The notes: generated from the sequence alone by a model not told the origin. DNA of 8,391 nucleotides from Acidobacteriota bacterium (GCA_021802085.1 JAKAAZ010000161.1:1-8391); one strand, 5' to 3'. Numbered from the stretch's first letter, positions 1 through 6,755 are shown. Made by a program: numbers and translations.

Positions 1-288
1 ATTCCATGTGTCCCCGAGCGGCTGATTCATTGGGGAACCGCTTGAAAAAGGCGTAAGCACTGATCGTCGATCTGCTCATGTGCTCATTCTAGATAGGTTA
101 GCTCAGGGGGTAAAGTATATAATTCCCCAATATTTGTGGCCCGGCGAAGAATGACGAACGCTTGGACGTTCTTACGACAGCTTCAGAATCTCCGTATGCT
201 CAGGAAGAATGCAAATGCACAGGTCCTTCGCTGCGTTCAGGATGACAGTTCCACTTTCGCGCGATCGTACTCGATCCGCAAAAATGCT
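1..288. other. Gene-poor left edge
   Basis: No convincing gene is visible here. Two edge fragments are possible and neither can be supported. On the plus strand the third frame is open from base 3 to a TAA at 54-56 and ends DSLGNRLKKA, which could be the tail of a gene lying to the left. On the minus strand an ATG at 30-28 opens MNQPLGDTWN to the window edge, with no clear ribosome site. The longer open frames across 136-478 are explained by the dispersed repeat at 221-248 and by antisense of the small gene at 289-444. Confidence 0.5.
221..248. repeat. Dispersed HPERSEGP/LRCxQDD-type intergenic repeat
   Basis: The core CCTTCGCTGCGTTCAGGATG followed by ACAG reads CHPERSEGP on the minus strand and LRCVQDD on the plus strand. 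These two peptides recur in spurious predicted proteins of several soil bacteria, notably Acidobacteriota, and mark a short dispersed repeat rather than a coding region. A weaker similar stretch at about 182-210 (CTCCGTATGCTCAGGA) may be a decayed second copy. The identification rests on recognising these peptides; only one good copy is in the window. Confidence 0.6.
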
Positions 289-444
289 TTACCTCTTCGA
301 TGCTCCGCGCGCCAGCTTCTTGACCCGCTGCTTGTTGGAGCCGCGTGGAACGGTACGCTTTGGTTTGGGAGCGGCCTTTTTCCGGGCTGTCCGTTTTACT
401 TTCTTGCGTTCCGCTGTGTCGGTGATTGCTTTCGTATTTGCCAT
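289..444 (-). CDS. Small, highly basic 51-residue protein
   Basis: This short frame starts at an ATG at 444-442 and stops with TAA at 291-289. It begins MANTKAITDTAERKKVKRTA and ends KQRVKKLARGASKR. It holds 12 Lys and 8 Arg against only 1 Asp and 1 Glu, with no Cys, Trp, Tyr or Phe, and a Lys/Pro-rich centre (KKAAPKPKR). That composition is typical of disordered nucleic-acid-binding tails, such as histone-H1-like or ribosome-associated small proteins. The N-terminal MANTKxxxxxAERKxxKR pattern looks like a real protein start. It lies 79 bases downstream of the helicase on the same strand, so it could share its transcript. The leader is purine-rich with a (GA)7 tract. The family is not recognised, and DNA or RNA binding is inferred from charge alone. 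The longer minus-strand frame over the same bases (200-478) is probably not coding, because it runs through the dispersed repeat. Confidence 0.68.
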   Translation of the reverse strand: MANTKAITDTAERKKVKRTARKKAAPKPKRTVPRGSNKQRVKKLARGASKR

Positions 445-456
445 TGGCTAAAAGAT

Positions 457-470
457 TCTCTCTCTCTCTC
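457..470. repeat. (TC)7 / (GA)7 dinucleotide tract in a gene leader
   Basis: Seven perfect TC units on the plus strand read as (GA)7 on the coding strand of the small basic protein. They end 12 bases upstream of its ATG at 444. GAGA is weakly Shine-Dalgarno-like, so the tract could serve as a purine-rich ribosome site. Its length could change by slippage. Confidence 0.9.
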
Positions 471-523
471 TTGAACACTGTTGATTTCTGCTTTGCAGGG
501 ATTGCGTCCGGATAGCGCTGCCT

Positions 524-3172
524 CTAAACGCGCTCCAGTTGCGCAAATTTTTCCACCAGCTTTTTTACGCCGAACCGAGAAAATTGTACCGTAATCTTTG
601 CGTTTTCCCCGTCTCCTTCGCGTTTGAACACGACTCCTTCTCCATATTTCGGATGTCGAACACGCTGTCCGTTGCGAAATCCGGTGGTGCCAGTCGGCCC
701 AGGAACCGGAACTTGCGGACGAGGGAATTTTTGCCCGCGCGCCGCAAAGAATTGCGCGATGTTGTCGATCGAGCCGCCGGGAAGCCCGTCAGCCGCCTTG
801 GTTCGCGCGCTGGATCTGCCGGACGCATAGCTCTGCGGGCTTTGGTCTTCGTCCTCGTAACTCCAGTGCTGCTCGCTTCCGCTGTCGCGGGCGGCGCGAT
901 GGGAGTTGGGGCGCGTGGTTTGCGCGGCATAGCCGCCCCAGGTGTTGGCGGGAACTGGCGCGCTCAGGTCCTCAATCAAGTGCGCTGGAATTTCTCCCAG
1001 AAAGCGCGAAGGAGCGGATTGCTCCGGCGCATCGTTGCCATAGCGGCGGCGAAACCGCGCCCGGGTGACCAGCAGCGCGTCCATGGCGCGAGTCATGCCG
1101 ACATAGCAAAGGCGGCGTTCTTCTTCGAGACCCTCCCCGTCGTTGATGGTGCGCGAATGCGGGAAAAGCCCTTCTTCCAGGCCGGCGAGGAAGACCAGCG
1201 GAAACTCCAGCCCCTTGGCCGCGTGCAACGTCATCAAAGTGACGCGAGCTTGCGGGTCATACTTGTCCGTGTCGCTGACCAGGGCGGCGTGATCGAGAAA
1301 TTCCGTGAGGGTTTCGCCGCGCTCATGAGCGTCGCGAGCGGCATTGACAAGCTCGCGCAAATTTTCGATGCGCGACTGCGACTCCGGGGTCGCTTCGTCT
1401 TCCAGCACGCGAATATAGCCGCTGCGGTCGATCAGGAATTTCACCAATTCGGGCAATGTTGCGGCATCGCCGGGGCTGCGGAATGCATCCTCTTCCGTCG
1501 ATGAAGCTGTTTGCATCGCAGATTTCAGTTCATGCGGAGAGCGTTTGTTCGTCTCCTGGCGCGCGGGTGTCGGCGCAAACGGAGAAAATTCCGCCGGGTC
1601 GAATGCCTCGGCCATGCCAAAGTCGAAGCTGGTGTCGGCATCATTGCGCGCGACTGCATTTTCGTCTGCGTCCGTCGTCTCCGCGCCGGATGCCGCGATA
1701 TCCAGCGTGAGCTTCTCCGCAAAATTGGGAGTCAGCATGGCGCGTGCATCTTCAATCATGCGCCGGAAACTTTCCAGCGATGCGACGGCGCGCGCGGATA
1801 CCAGTCGCTGCGTCATGGTTTCGCGCATGGCATCCCACGTACTCGTACCGGTTTCCAGCGCCAGCCGCTCGATGGTTTCCAGCGTCGTTTTGCCGATGCC
1901 GCGCGGCGGCGTGTTGATGGAACGCTGCAGGGCAATCGAGTCGCTTGGATTCAGCACCAGCTTCAGGTAGCTGAGCATGTCTTTGATTTCCGCGCGGTCG
2001 TAGAACGAGAAGCCGCCCACCATGGTGTACGAAATGCCGTAGCGCCGCAGCGCTTCCTCCACCAGACGCGATTGCGAGTTGGTGCGATAGAGAACGGCGA
2101 TGCGCGGCGGTTCGGCCTCGCCACCGGTCTGGCGAATATATTTCTGGATGTGATCGGCGATAAACAGCGCCTCGCCTTCTCCATCGAGCGCTTCGTAATA
2201 GCCGATTTGCGCCCCGCCGCCTCGTGAGGTCCACAGCGTTTTCCCTTTGCGCTGGAGATTTTTCGCGACCACCGCGCCCGCCGCCTCCAGAATTACCGGG
2301 GTGGAACGGTAGTTTTGTTCCAGCCGAATGATTTTTGTCTGCGGGAAATCCTTTTCGAAGTCCAGAATGTTGCGGATGTCCGCGCCACGCCAGGAATAGA
2401 TGCTCTGGTCCTCATCGCCGACGACGCAGATATTTTGTTCTTCGCCCGCCAGCATTTTCATCAACTCATATTGCGGACGGTTGGTGTCCTGATATTCGTC
2501 GATCAGGATGTAGCGGAAACGGCGGTTGTAGTAGTTGCGGACCGCGGGAACAGCGCGCAGCAGGCGAACCGCTTCCAGCAGCAAATCGTCGAAGTCGAGA
2601 GCGTTCGCCCGTTCCAACTCCTTGTTGTAGAGGTCATAAAGATGGGCGATGCGTTCCGTCTTCGGGTCCGACGATTGTAGGTAAATTTCCTGCGGGCCGA
2701 GCATGTGATTCTTGGCCCAGGAGATGCGCGAGAGCACAACCCGCGGCGTCAATTGTTTGTCGTCGAGGCCAAGACGGCGCATCATTTGCTTGACTAGACT
2801 CTGCTGTTCGGTTTCGTCGTAGATGACAAAATCTTTGGTGCGTCCCTTGTCGCCGATGCGCAAGGCTTCCATGTCGCGGCGCAGAACACGCACGCAGAAG
2901 GAATGGAACGTCGCCAGCAAAGGCCGCGCCAGGCTGCGATGGTCGAGCAAGCGTTCGACGCGCTCGGACATTTCCTTGGCTGCCTTGTTGGTGAAGGTGA
3001 CAGCCAGGATGGCGTCCGCGGGCACACCCCGCTCTTCAATCAGATAGGCGATGCGATGTGTAATGACGCGTGTCTTTCCCGATCCCGCGCCAGCGAGAAT
3101 CAGCAACGGGCCGTCAACGTTTTCAATCGCCGCCTGCTGCTGCGGATTCATATTTTCAAGCAATCGGGACAC
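524..3172 (-). CDS. pcrA: ATP-dependent DNA helicase, UvrD/PcrA family
   Basis: A superfamily 1A 3'-5' DNA helicase of 882 residues, acting in the cytoplasm in excision repair, rolling-circle replication and clearing of proteins or RNA polymerase from DNA. Visible motifs in order: Walker A GAGSGKT (28-34), motif Ia TFTNKAAKEM (59-68), TFHSFC (88-93), Walker B DEYQD (225-229), motif III QSIYSWRGAD (256-265), motif IV QNYRST (286-291), motif V TLHAAKGLEF (648-657) with GLEEGLFPHSR, and motif VI EERRLCYVGMTRA (684-696). The last 50 residues (GQRVRHPKYGEGVV...) form the Tudor-like domain that binds RNA polymerase in PcrA/UvrD. The protein is roughly 100-150 residues longer than typical relatives because of an acidic low-complexity insertion at about 490-572 and a disordered linker at about 740-830. 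The start is GTG at 3172 with AGGAG 11 bases upstream; an ATG seven codons inside (3151) is an alternative. The choice between the pcrA and uvrD names is conventional. Confidence 0.96.
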   Translation of the reverse strand: MSRLLENMNPQQQAAIENVDGPLLILAGAGSGKTRVITHRIAYLIEERGVPADAILAVTFTNKAAKEMSERVERLLDHRSLARPLLATFHSFCVRVLRRDMEALRIGDKGRTKDFVIYDETEQQSLVKQMMRRLGLDDKQLTPRVVLSRISWAKNHMLGPQEIYLQSSDPKTERIAHLYDLYNKELERANALDFDDLLLEAVRLLRAVPAVRNYYNRRFRYILIDEYQDTNRPQYELMKMLAGEEQNICVVGDEDQSIYSWRGADIRNILDFEKDFPQTKIIRLEQNYRSTPVILEAAGAVVAKNLQRKGKTLWTSRGGGAQIGYYEALDGEGEALFIADHIQKYIRQTGGEAEPPRIAVLYRTNSQSRLVEEALRRYGISYTMVGGFSFYDRAEIKDMLSYLKLVLNPSDSIALQRSINTPPRGIGKTTLETIERLALETGTSTWDAMRETMTQRLVSARAVASLESFRRMIEDARAMLTPNFAEKLTLDIAASGAETTDADENAVARNDADTSFDFGMAEAFDPAEFSPFAPTPARQETNKRSPHELKSAMQTASSTEEDAFRSPGDAATLPELVKFLIDRSGYIRVLEDEATPESQSRIENLRELVNAARDAHERGETLTEFLDHAALVSDTDKYDPQARVTLMTLHAAKGLEFPLVFLAGLEEGLFPHSRTINDGEGLEEERRLCYVGMTRAMDALLVTRARFRRRYGNDAPEQSAPSRFLGEIPAHLIEDLSAPVPANTWGGYAAQTTRPNSHRAARDSGSEQHWSYEDEDQSPQSYASGRSSARTKAADGLPGGSIDNIAQFFAARGQKFPRPQVPVPGPTGTTGFRNGQRVRHPKYGEGVVFKREGDGENAKITVQFSRFGVKKLVEKFAQLERV

Positions 3173-3284
3173 GAAAGGGAAGACTCCTGCGGGTGGCGAA
3201 CGCGATTTTCATCCGCTAGTTCGATACTCTTTCAGTGTATCGCGTGCAAGAGGGCGGCCTCGCCGCGATATCCTCAATGCTAGA
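3173..3284. promoter_or_regulatory. Divergent intergenic region with an inverted repeat
   Basis: This 112-bp gap between the divergent helicase and LOG genes must hold both promoters unless one gene is read from further away. An inverted repeat, CGATAC at 3222-3227 and GTATCG at 3237-3242 with a 9-base spacer, lies near its centre and could be an operator. No -35/-10 pair with standard spacing is convincing on either strand. The helicase has a ribosome site AGGAG at 3188-3184; the LOG gene has none that is clear. Confidence 0.4.
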
Positions 3285-3830
3285 GTGTCAAAACAAAAAA
3301 CAATTTGCGTCTATTGCGGATCTGCGGAGGGAACTCGCGCGGAGTATCGAGCTGTTGCCGCGGAGTTGGGCAGCGCCATGGCGGAGGTTGGCTTTCGTCT
3401 GGTTTACGGAGGCGCGCATGTCGGCCTCATGGGCATCGTCGCCGATGCCGTGCTTGCCGGCGGAGGCGAAGCCATCGGCGTGATTCCGCAGCAATTGGTG
3501 GATCGTGAGGTTGCGCATACTGGCTTGACTGAGTTGCATGTCGTTCGAACCATGCATGAGCGCAAACACATGATGGCAGGGCTGGCCGACGCGTTCGTCG
3601 CGTTGCCCGGCGGCTACGGCACGTTGGATGAATTATGCGAAGTGCTGGGCTGGGCGCAACTGGGCCTTCACGACAAGCCGATACTTCTGCTGGACACGGC
3701 GGAGTATTGGCAGCCGTTGTTCGCCATGTTGGACCGTGCCGTGGAAGAAGGGTTTTTGAAACTGCATCATCGCCGCGCTGCGTTGCGCGCTACCAGCGTG
3801 GCGGAAGTATTCAGGATTCTGAAGGCGTAG
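3285..3830 (+). CDS. LOG-family protein (nucleoside 5'-monophosphate phosphoribohydrolase, TIGR00730 type)
   Basis: A 181-residue cytoplasmic enzyme of the LOG (Lonely Guy) family, long mis-annotated as lysine decarboxylase. Characterised members cleave cytokinin riboside 5'-monophosphates, or other nucleotides such as AMP, to the free base and ribose 5-phosphate. Visible signatures are the N-terminal strand ICVYCGSAEG (7-16), the glycine-rich YGGAHVGLMG (41-50), the active-site motif MHERKHMM (90-97) and the hallmark PGGYGTLDE (108-116) with its catalytic Glu. The length fits type I LOG proteins. GTG at 3285 is chosen because it places VSKQKTICVYCGS at the family's usual N-terminus; the open frame extends upstream over the helicase start but that extension shows no homology. 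The start lacks a good ribosome site, so translation may be weak or leader-dependent. Its 3' end overlaps the convergent DUF971 gene by 20 bases. The natural substrate here is unknown. Confidence 0.93.
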   Translation: MSKQKTICVYCGSAEGTRAEYRAVAAELGSAMAEVGFRLVYGGAHVGLMGIVADAVLAGGGEAIGVIPQQLVDREVAHTGLTELHVVRTMHERKHMMAGLADAFVALPGGYGTLDELCEVLGWAQLGLHDKPILLLDTAEYWQPLFAMLDRAVEEGFLKLHHRRAALRATSVAEVFRILKA

Positions 3831-4275
3831 CGGCCCCCGCGGGATCGGTGCCAGGCCGGCACGCATCGCAGTTGCAGACAGACCGCAGGTAATGCCAGGA
3901 ATAAATTCCGCTGGTGTGTCCATCGTTCCAATCGAAGCTGATGGCGTAGCGTCCAACTGCATGTACTTTGTTGGGACGCGCGGCAGGCTTAAAGATGGGA
4001 AGCGCGGTCTTCGGCTCAGGTTTCGGCTGGCCCGGCTCGCGTCCATCGGCTTCGCGTTGTTCCACGCATGTGGCGCACGGGCAGGCTGCCCGCAGCCAGG
4101 CGAAAGTCCAATGGCTCGCGTGGCCATCCTTCCAGACGATTTCTACGCCAGTGCCCTCGCTCTGGTGGACGCGAACGCGCTCCGGATCGATGGCTTCGCG
4201 CGACAACTCCTCTTGCTGCCCAGTCGCTTTGCGGGCCACATCTTCCGGGACAATGCGGATGCCCTCATGGCTCAT
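3811..4275 (-). CDS. DUF971 / GBBH N-terminal-like protein with two CxCxxC motifs
   Basis: A 154-residue soluble protein related to DUF971 (PF06155), the domain found at the N-terminus of gamma-butyrobetaine hydroxylase, where CxCxxC plus a His bind zinc. Two similar halves are visible. Residues 44-70 read VEIVWKDGHASHWTFAWLRA then CPCATC. Residues 110-139 read YAISFDWNDGHTSGIYSWHY then LRSVCNCDAC. Each half has DGH, W, LR and CxCxxC (Cys65/67/70 and Cys134/136/139; His52 and His120). A Pro/Lys-rich linker joins them. There is no oxygenase domain, so this is not a hydroxylase. The function of stand-alone DUF971 proteins is not settled; links to iron-sulfur or metal handling have been suggested. 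ATG at 4275 overlaps the end of the upstream haem membrane protein gene by 11 bases, so it is probably the last gene of that operon and translationally coupled. Zinc or Fe-S binding here is inference. Confidence 0.85.
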   Translation of the reverse strand: MSHEGIRIVPEDVARKATGQQEELSREAIDPERVRVHQSEGTGVEIVWKDGHASHWTFAWLRAACPCATCVEQREADGREPGQPKPEPKTALPIFKPAARPNKVHAVGRYAISFDWNDGHTSGIYSWHYLRSVCNCDACRPGTDPAGAATPSES

Positions 4276-5002
4276 ACTCTTGTTCTACACCTGAACCGGT
4301 CGCGATGGATTGGCGCGCGCGTCGTCGTTGAAAACCAAGCGCCTGCAGGCAGAGAGTCATGGCGGAACAGGCCACAACCGCAGCCACGAAAGGCGCGTGC
4401 TGCTTTTCAATTGTCTGATACGCAACCGTATGCAAAAGCACAAATAGGAACAGCGCGTAATTCCAGCGTTGCAGTTGTTTCCAGCGGGGAGTGCCCATCC
4501 TGCGAAGCGAATAGTCGTTCGATGTGGCGAACAGTACAACCAGGACGATCGTCGCAATCAATCCCGTTTCATTTGCGAAACCGAAAATATCGTGTCGCAA
4601 AGGGAAGCTATGGTGCTGGCTGCGCGGATAGATGAAATAAAGCCAGGGCCGGCCGCGCATATGCACGCAGAATCCGATGATCGTGTGCGCGATGCCGAGA
4701 ATTCCAGCCCAGATTCCGATATCTCGCCGTAGATCGCTCGAAACCGGCGTGCGGTGCCCTCGCAGCAGATTCCAAGGCCCGATCCATAGCGTGATCACAA
4801 GCAAAACCAGCGCGGGATACGCCGTAGAAAAACTTAACTTGGTGATGACGTCGCGATACGGGCGGGTGATGTAAAGGCAAAACACGGTCGATGCCGTAGC
4901 GGCCGCCAAGGAAAGATGATGCGTCCCCAGGCGGCGCACCAGGCGTTTCGTTCGAAGTGTTCCCATAGGAATCCGCGATTTGCCGGTGGAGAAAGCGATC
5001 AT
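4265..5002 (-). CDS. Ferric-reductase-like / MsrQ-like haem b membrane protein
   Basis: A 245-residue integral inner-membrane protein of the ferric reductase-like transmembrane family (PF01794), which includes MsrQ (YedZ), the haem b subunit that feeds electrons to the periplasmic methionine sulfoxide reductase MsrP. About six membrane segments can be drawn, at roughly 28-46, 57-80, 96-114, 140-160, 177-197 and 204-223. Candidate haem ligands are His106 (GIAHTIIGF) and His191 (LLHTVAYQ), with His114 as a third. The TS...LRRMGTPRWKQLQRWNY stretch (160-182) matches the loop before the fifth helix in this family. There is no C-terminal FAD/NADPH reductase domain. The start is ATG at 5002, which overlaps the TGA of the TSUP gene by one base (TGATG) and has GGAAG 8 bases upstream; a GTG at 5041 would add 13 residues but is less likely. 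No msrP partner lies in the window, so calling it MsrQ proper is not justified. Confidence 0.85.
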   Translation of the reverse strand: MIAFSTGKSRIPMGTLRTKRLVRRLGTHHLSLAAATASTVFCLYITRPYRDVITKLSFSTAYPALVLLVITLWIGPWNLLRGHRTPVSSDLRRDIGIWAGILGIAHTIIGFCVHMRGRPWLYFIYPRSQHHSFPLRHDIFGFANETGLIATIVLVVLFATSNDYSLRRMGTPRWKQLQRWNYALFLFVLLHTVAYQTIEKQHAPFVAAVVACSAMTLCLQALGFQRRRARQSIATGSGVEQEYEP

Positions 5003-5796
5003 CAATAGAGCTTCCAAAAAAAGTATATCGTCACGATGCACCCCATTGCGATAATCGCCATGCGAATGCCGCGAGGTTTATGCCTGCGGGCAATACGTGC
5101 GCTGGCATAGCCGCCAATGCCGGCGGCAAGCATCATGAGCAATCCATAGTGCCAGAGCACAGCGCCATAGAAGAGGAAGGTGACGGTTGCCACGACGCTC
5201 GACACGCTGATGATTGCCGTCTTCAGCGCATTGATTTCATGCACGCTCTCGATTCCCGCGAAACTCAAGGCCCCCATGATCATCAGGCCGGAGCCGGCCC
5301 TGAAAAAGCCGACATACAGGCAAATGGCAAAGATGCCGATGGGTAACAAAATGCGCGTCAGCGGGCGCAAGCCGGAGGGGTGGGGTATGTCGGATGCCGT
5401 CAGTTTCTGGGTCAGGCGTTGTTGTAACGGTGGTCCTGCAGCAAAAAGTGCTGTTGCAGTGAGCAACAGCCAAGGCACAAGGCGCAGAAATTGTTCTTGC
5501 CGGGTCGCCAGCAGCAAGCGCGCTCCCAGTAGGCCGCCGGTAAAAGCGGCCAGCAACAGAGAAACCAGCAGAGAACGATGCCGCTGTAGTTCGCGCCGGT
5601 AGGCGGCAGCGGATGCGAACTGCCCCGGCATCAGCGCAACGGAATTAGTAGCATTCGCTTGCACCGGCAGAACGCCAGCATGGAGCAGCGCTGGGAAGGA
5701 AAGCAGCGAACCGCCCCCGGCAATGGCATTGATGCCCCCGGCTAAGAAGGCCGCAGCCGCCAGCCATGCGGCGCGAAGCGTAAAGATCGACAACAT
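5002..5796 (-). CDS. TauE/SafE (TSUP) family anion permease
   Basis: A 264-residue inner-membrane protein of the TSUP family, whose members move sulfite, sulfonates, sulfoacetate, thiosulfate or other organic anions. The N-terminal half has the family signature GGINAIAGGGSLLSFPALL (20-38) followed by QANATNSVALMPG (46-58). The C-terminal half repeats the pattern with YVGFFRAGSGLMIMGAL (161-177) and NALKT (189-193), as expected for the internal two-fold repeat. It ends with GGYASARIARRHKP (228-241) and a last hydrophobic helix, giving about eight membrane segments at normal family length. The start is ATG at 5796 with only a weak purine stretch upstream. It sits 35 bases after the LysR gene and its stop overlaps the next start (TGATG), so co-transcription and coupling are likely. 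The substrate cannot be read from sequence; sulfite or a sulfonate is a guess from the family and neighbours. Confidence 0.93.
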   Translation of the reverse strand: MLSIFTLRAAWLAAAAFLAGGINAIAGGGSLLSFPALLHAGVLPVQANATNSVALMPGQFASAAAYRRELQRHRSLLVSLLLAAFTGGLLGARLLLATRQEQFLRLVPWLLLTATALFAAGPPLQQRLTQKLTASDIPHPSGLRPLTRILLPIGIFAICLYVGFFRAGSGLMIMGALSFAGIESVHEINALKTAIISVSSVVATVTFLFYGAVLWHYGLLMMLAAGIGGYASARIARRHKPRGIRMAIIAMGCIVTIYFFWKLY

Positions 5797-5831
5797 TCTC
5801 TGTGATTGTAGCTTGCGAAGATCGATTTCTG

Positions 5832-6755
5832 CTAGACATGCAAGGTCTTCTTGACCGCGGGGCCGCTATGTGGCAGGTCTCCGCTCGTCTGCATGATTTC
5901 TATGAATGCCTGCGCGGCGCGGCTCAACGATTTGTCTTTGCGGTAAATCAGCACCAGATCCTTGGCGATGCGCGCGTCCTCCAGCTCAACGACAGCCAGA
6001 AGGCACGCTGCAAACTCCGCGGCAGCATTGGAGCGCGCGAGGAATCCGACGCCCACACCAGCCGCCGCAAATCTCTTGATGAGTTCGTTCGATTCCAGCT
6101 CCATCGAAATCTCCGGCTTCAGTTGACGGAGGAAGAACATCTGATTGATGGCGTCGCGCGTGCGGCCCTGCTTGGGCAGGATCAGTGGATAGGCTGCGAC
6201 ATTGGCCAAGGATGCGGTGGATTTGACGGTCAGGGGATGACCCACTACGGTAATCACCACGATTTCATCCTTATGCACCGGCACAATGGTCAGGCGGGGA
6301 TCGTTGATGGGCTGCGTCGTCACTCCGAAATCGACCTCCTGCGACAGGACGGCTTCCAGCGTTCGCGAACGCTCATGGCGGGCGATCGATACGGAGACTC
6401 GCGGATGCTTCCGCTTGAACTGCGCGAAAACCTGCGGCAGGATGTAGAGGCATGTGGCCTCATTGGCGCTGACCACGAGCTGTCCACCCGGTGTGCGCGC
6501 CATCTCCGCCAGGGTGTGAACGATATTGCGGCGCGTCTGCAATGTCTCTTCCGCGTACTCCAGGAAAAGCCTCCCCCCGCTGGTCAGTGTGACCCGGCCG
6601 CCCGTGCGGTGAAACAACCTGGCGCCGATGTCCTCTTCGAGCGAGCGGATCTGCGAAGAAATCGCGGGCTGGGTGCGAAACAGTTTTTCCGCCGCTCGGG
6701 AAAAACTGGCGTTGCGAGCTACTTCGACAAATGCCCTCAGTTGTTCAAAGTCCAT
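5832..6755 (-). CDS. LysR-type transcriptional regulator
   Basis: A 307-residue cytoplasmic DNA-binding regulator of full LysR length. The winged helix-turn-helix spans about 3-60: FEQLRAFVEVARNASFSRAA, then QPAISSQIRSLEEDIGARLF with FHRTGGRVTLTSGG as the wing. A linker helix follows to about 88, then the two-lobed effector-binding domain to about 292, with strands such as VDFGVTTQP (141-149), VVITVVGHPL (166-175) and AAGVGVGFLA (231-240), all typical of the CysB/CysL/CbbR-like fold. It is the first gene of a same-strand run and ends 35 bases before the TSUP gene, so it probably regulates, and may be co-transcribed with, that permease. LysR genes are more often divergent from their targets, so this arrangement is slightly unusual. 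The effector is unknown. ATG at 6755 gives the canonical MDFEQLRAFV start. Confidence 0.95.
   Translation of the reverse strand: MDFEQLRAFVEVARNASFSRAAEKLFRTQPAISSQIRSLEEDIGARLFHRTGGRVTLTSGGRLFLEYAEETLQTRRNIVHTLAEMARTPGGQLVVSANEATCLYILPQVFAQFKRKHPRVSVSIARHERSRTLEAVLSQEVDFGVTTQPINDPRLTIVPVHKDEIVVITVVGHPLTVKSTASLANVAAYPLILPKQGRTRDAINQMFFLRQLKPEISMELESNELIKRFAAAGVGVGFLARSNAAAEFAACLLAVVELEDARIAKDLVLIYRKDKSLSRAAQAFIEIMQTSGDLPHSGPAVKKTLHV

Noticed and set aside
11..42. Possible pseudoknot: CCCC with GGGG crossing AGCGG with CCGCT
   Set aside because: The stems are only 4-5 bp in GC-rich DNA at the window edge, with no linked gene; chance is sufficient.
90..150. tRNA-like stretch (GGTTAGCTCAGGGGGTAAAG)
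   Set aside because: It resembles a tRNA D-arm, but there is no GAGC to close the D-stem, no GTTCRA T-loop and no acceptor pairing at the right distance.
200..478. 92-aa minus-strand reading frame
   Set aside because: It runs through the dispersed repeat and is out of frame with the more protein-like 51-aa gene at 289-444.
539..1504. Long plus-strand open frame (321 aa) opposite the helicase
   Set aside because: It is antisense to a gene with all helicase motifs, its composition is Arg/Ala-rich, and it shows no recognisable domain; a GC-rich shadow.
3051..3284. N-terminal extension of the LOG protein
   Set aside because: The frame is open but overlaps the helicase coding region and encodes Arg/Ser-rich sequence; the LOG fold starts at the GTG at 3285.
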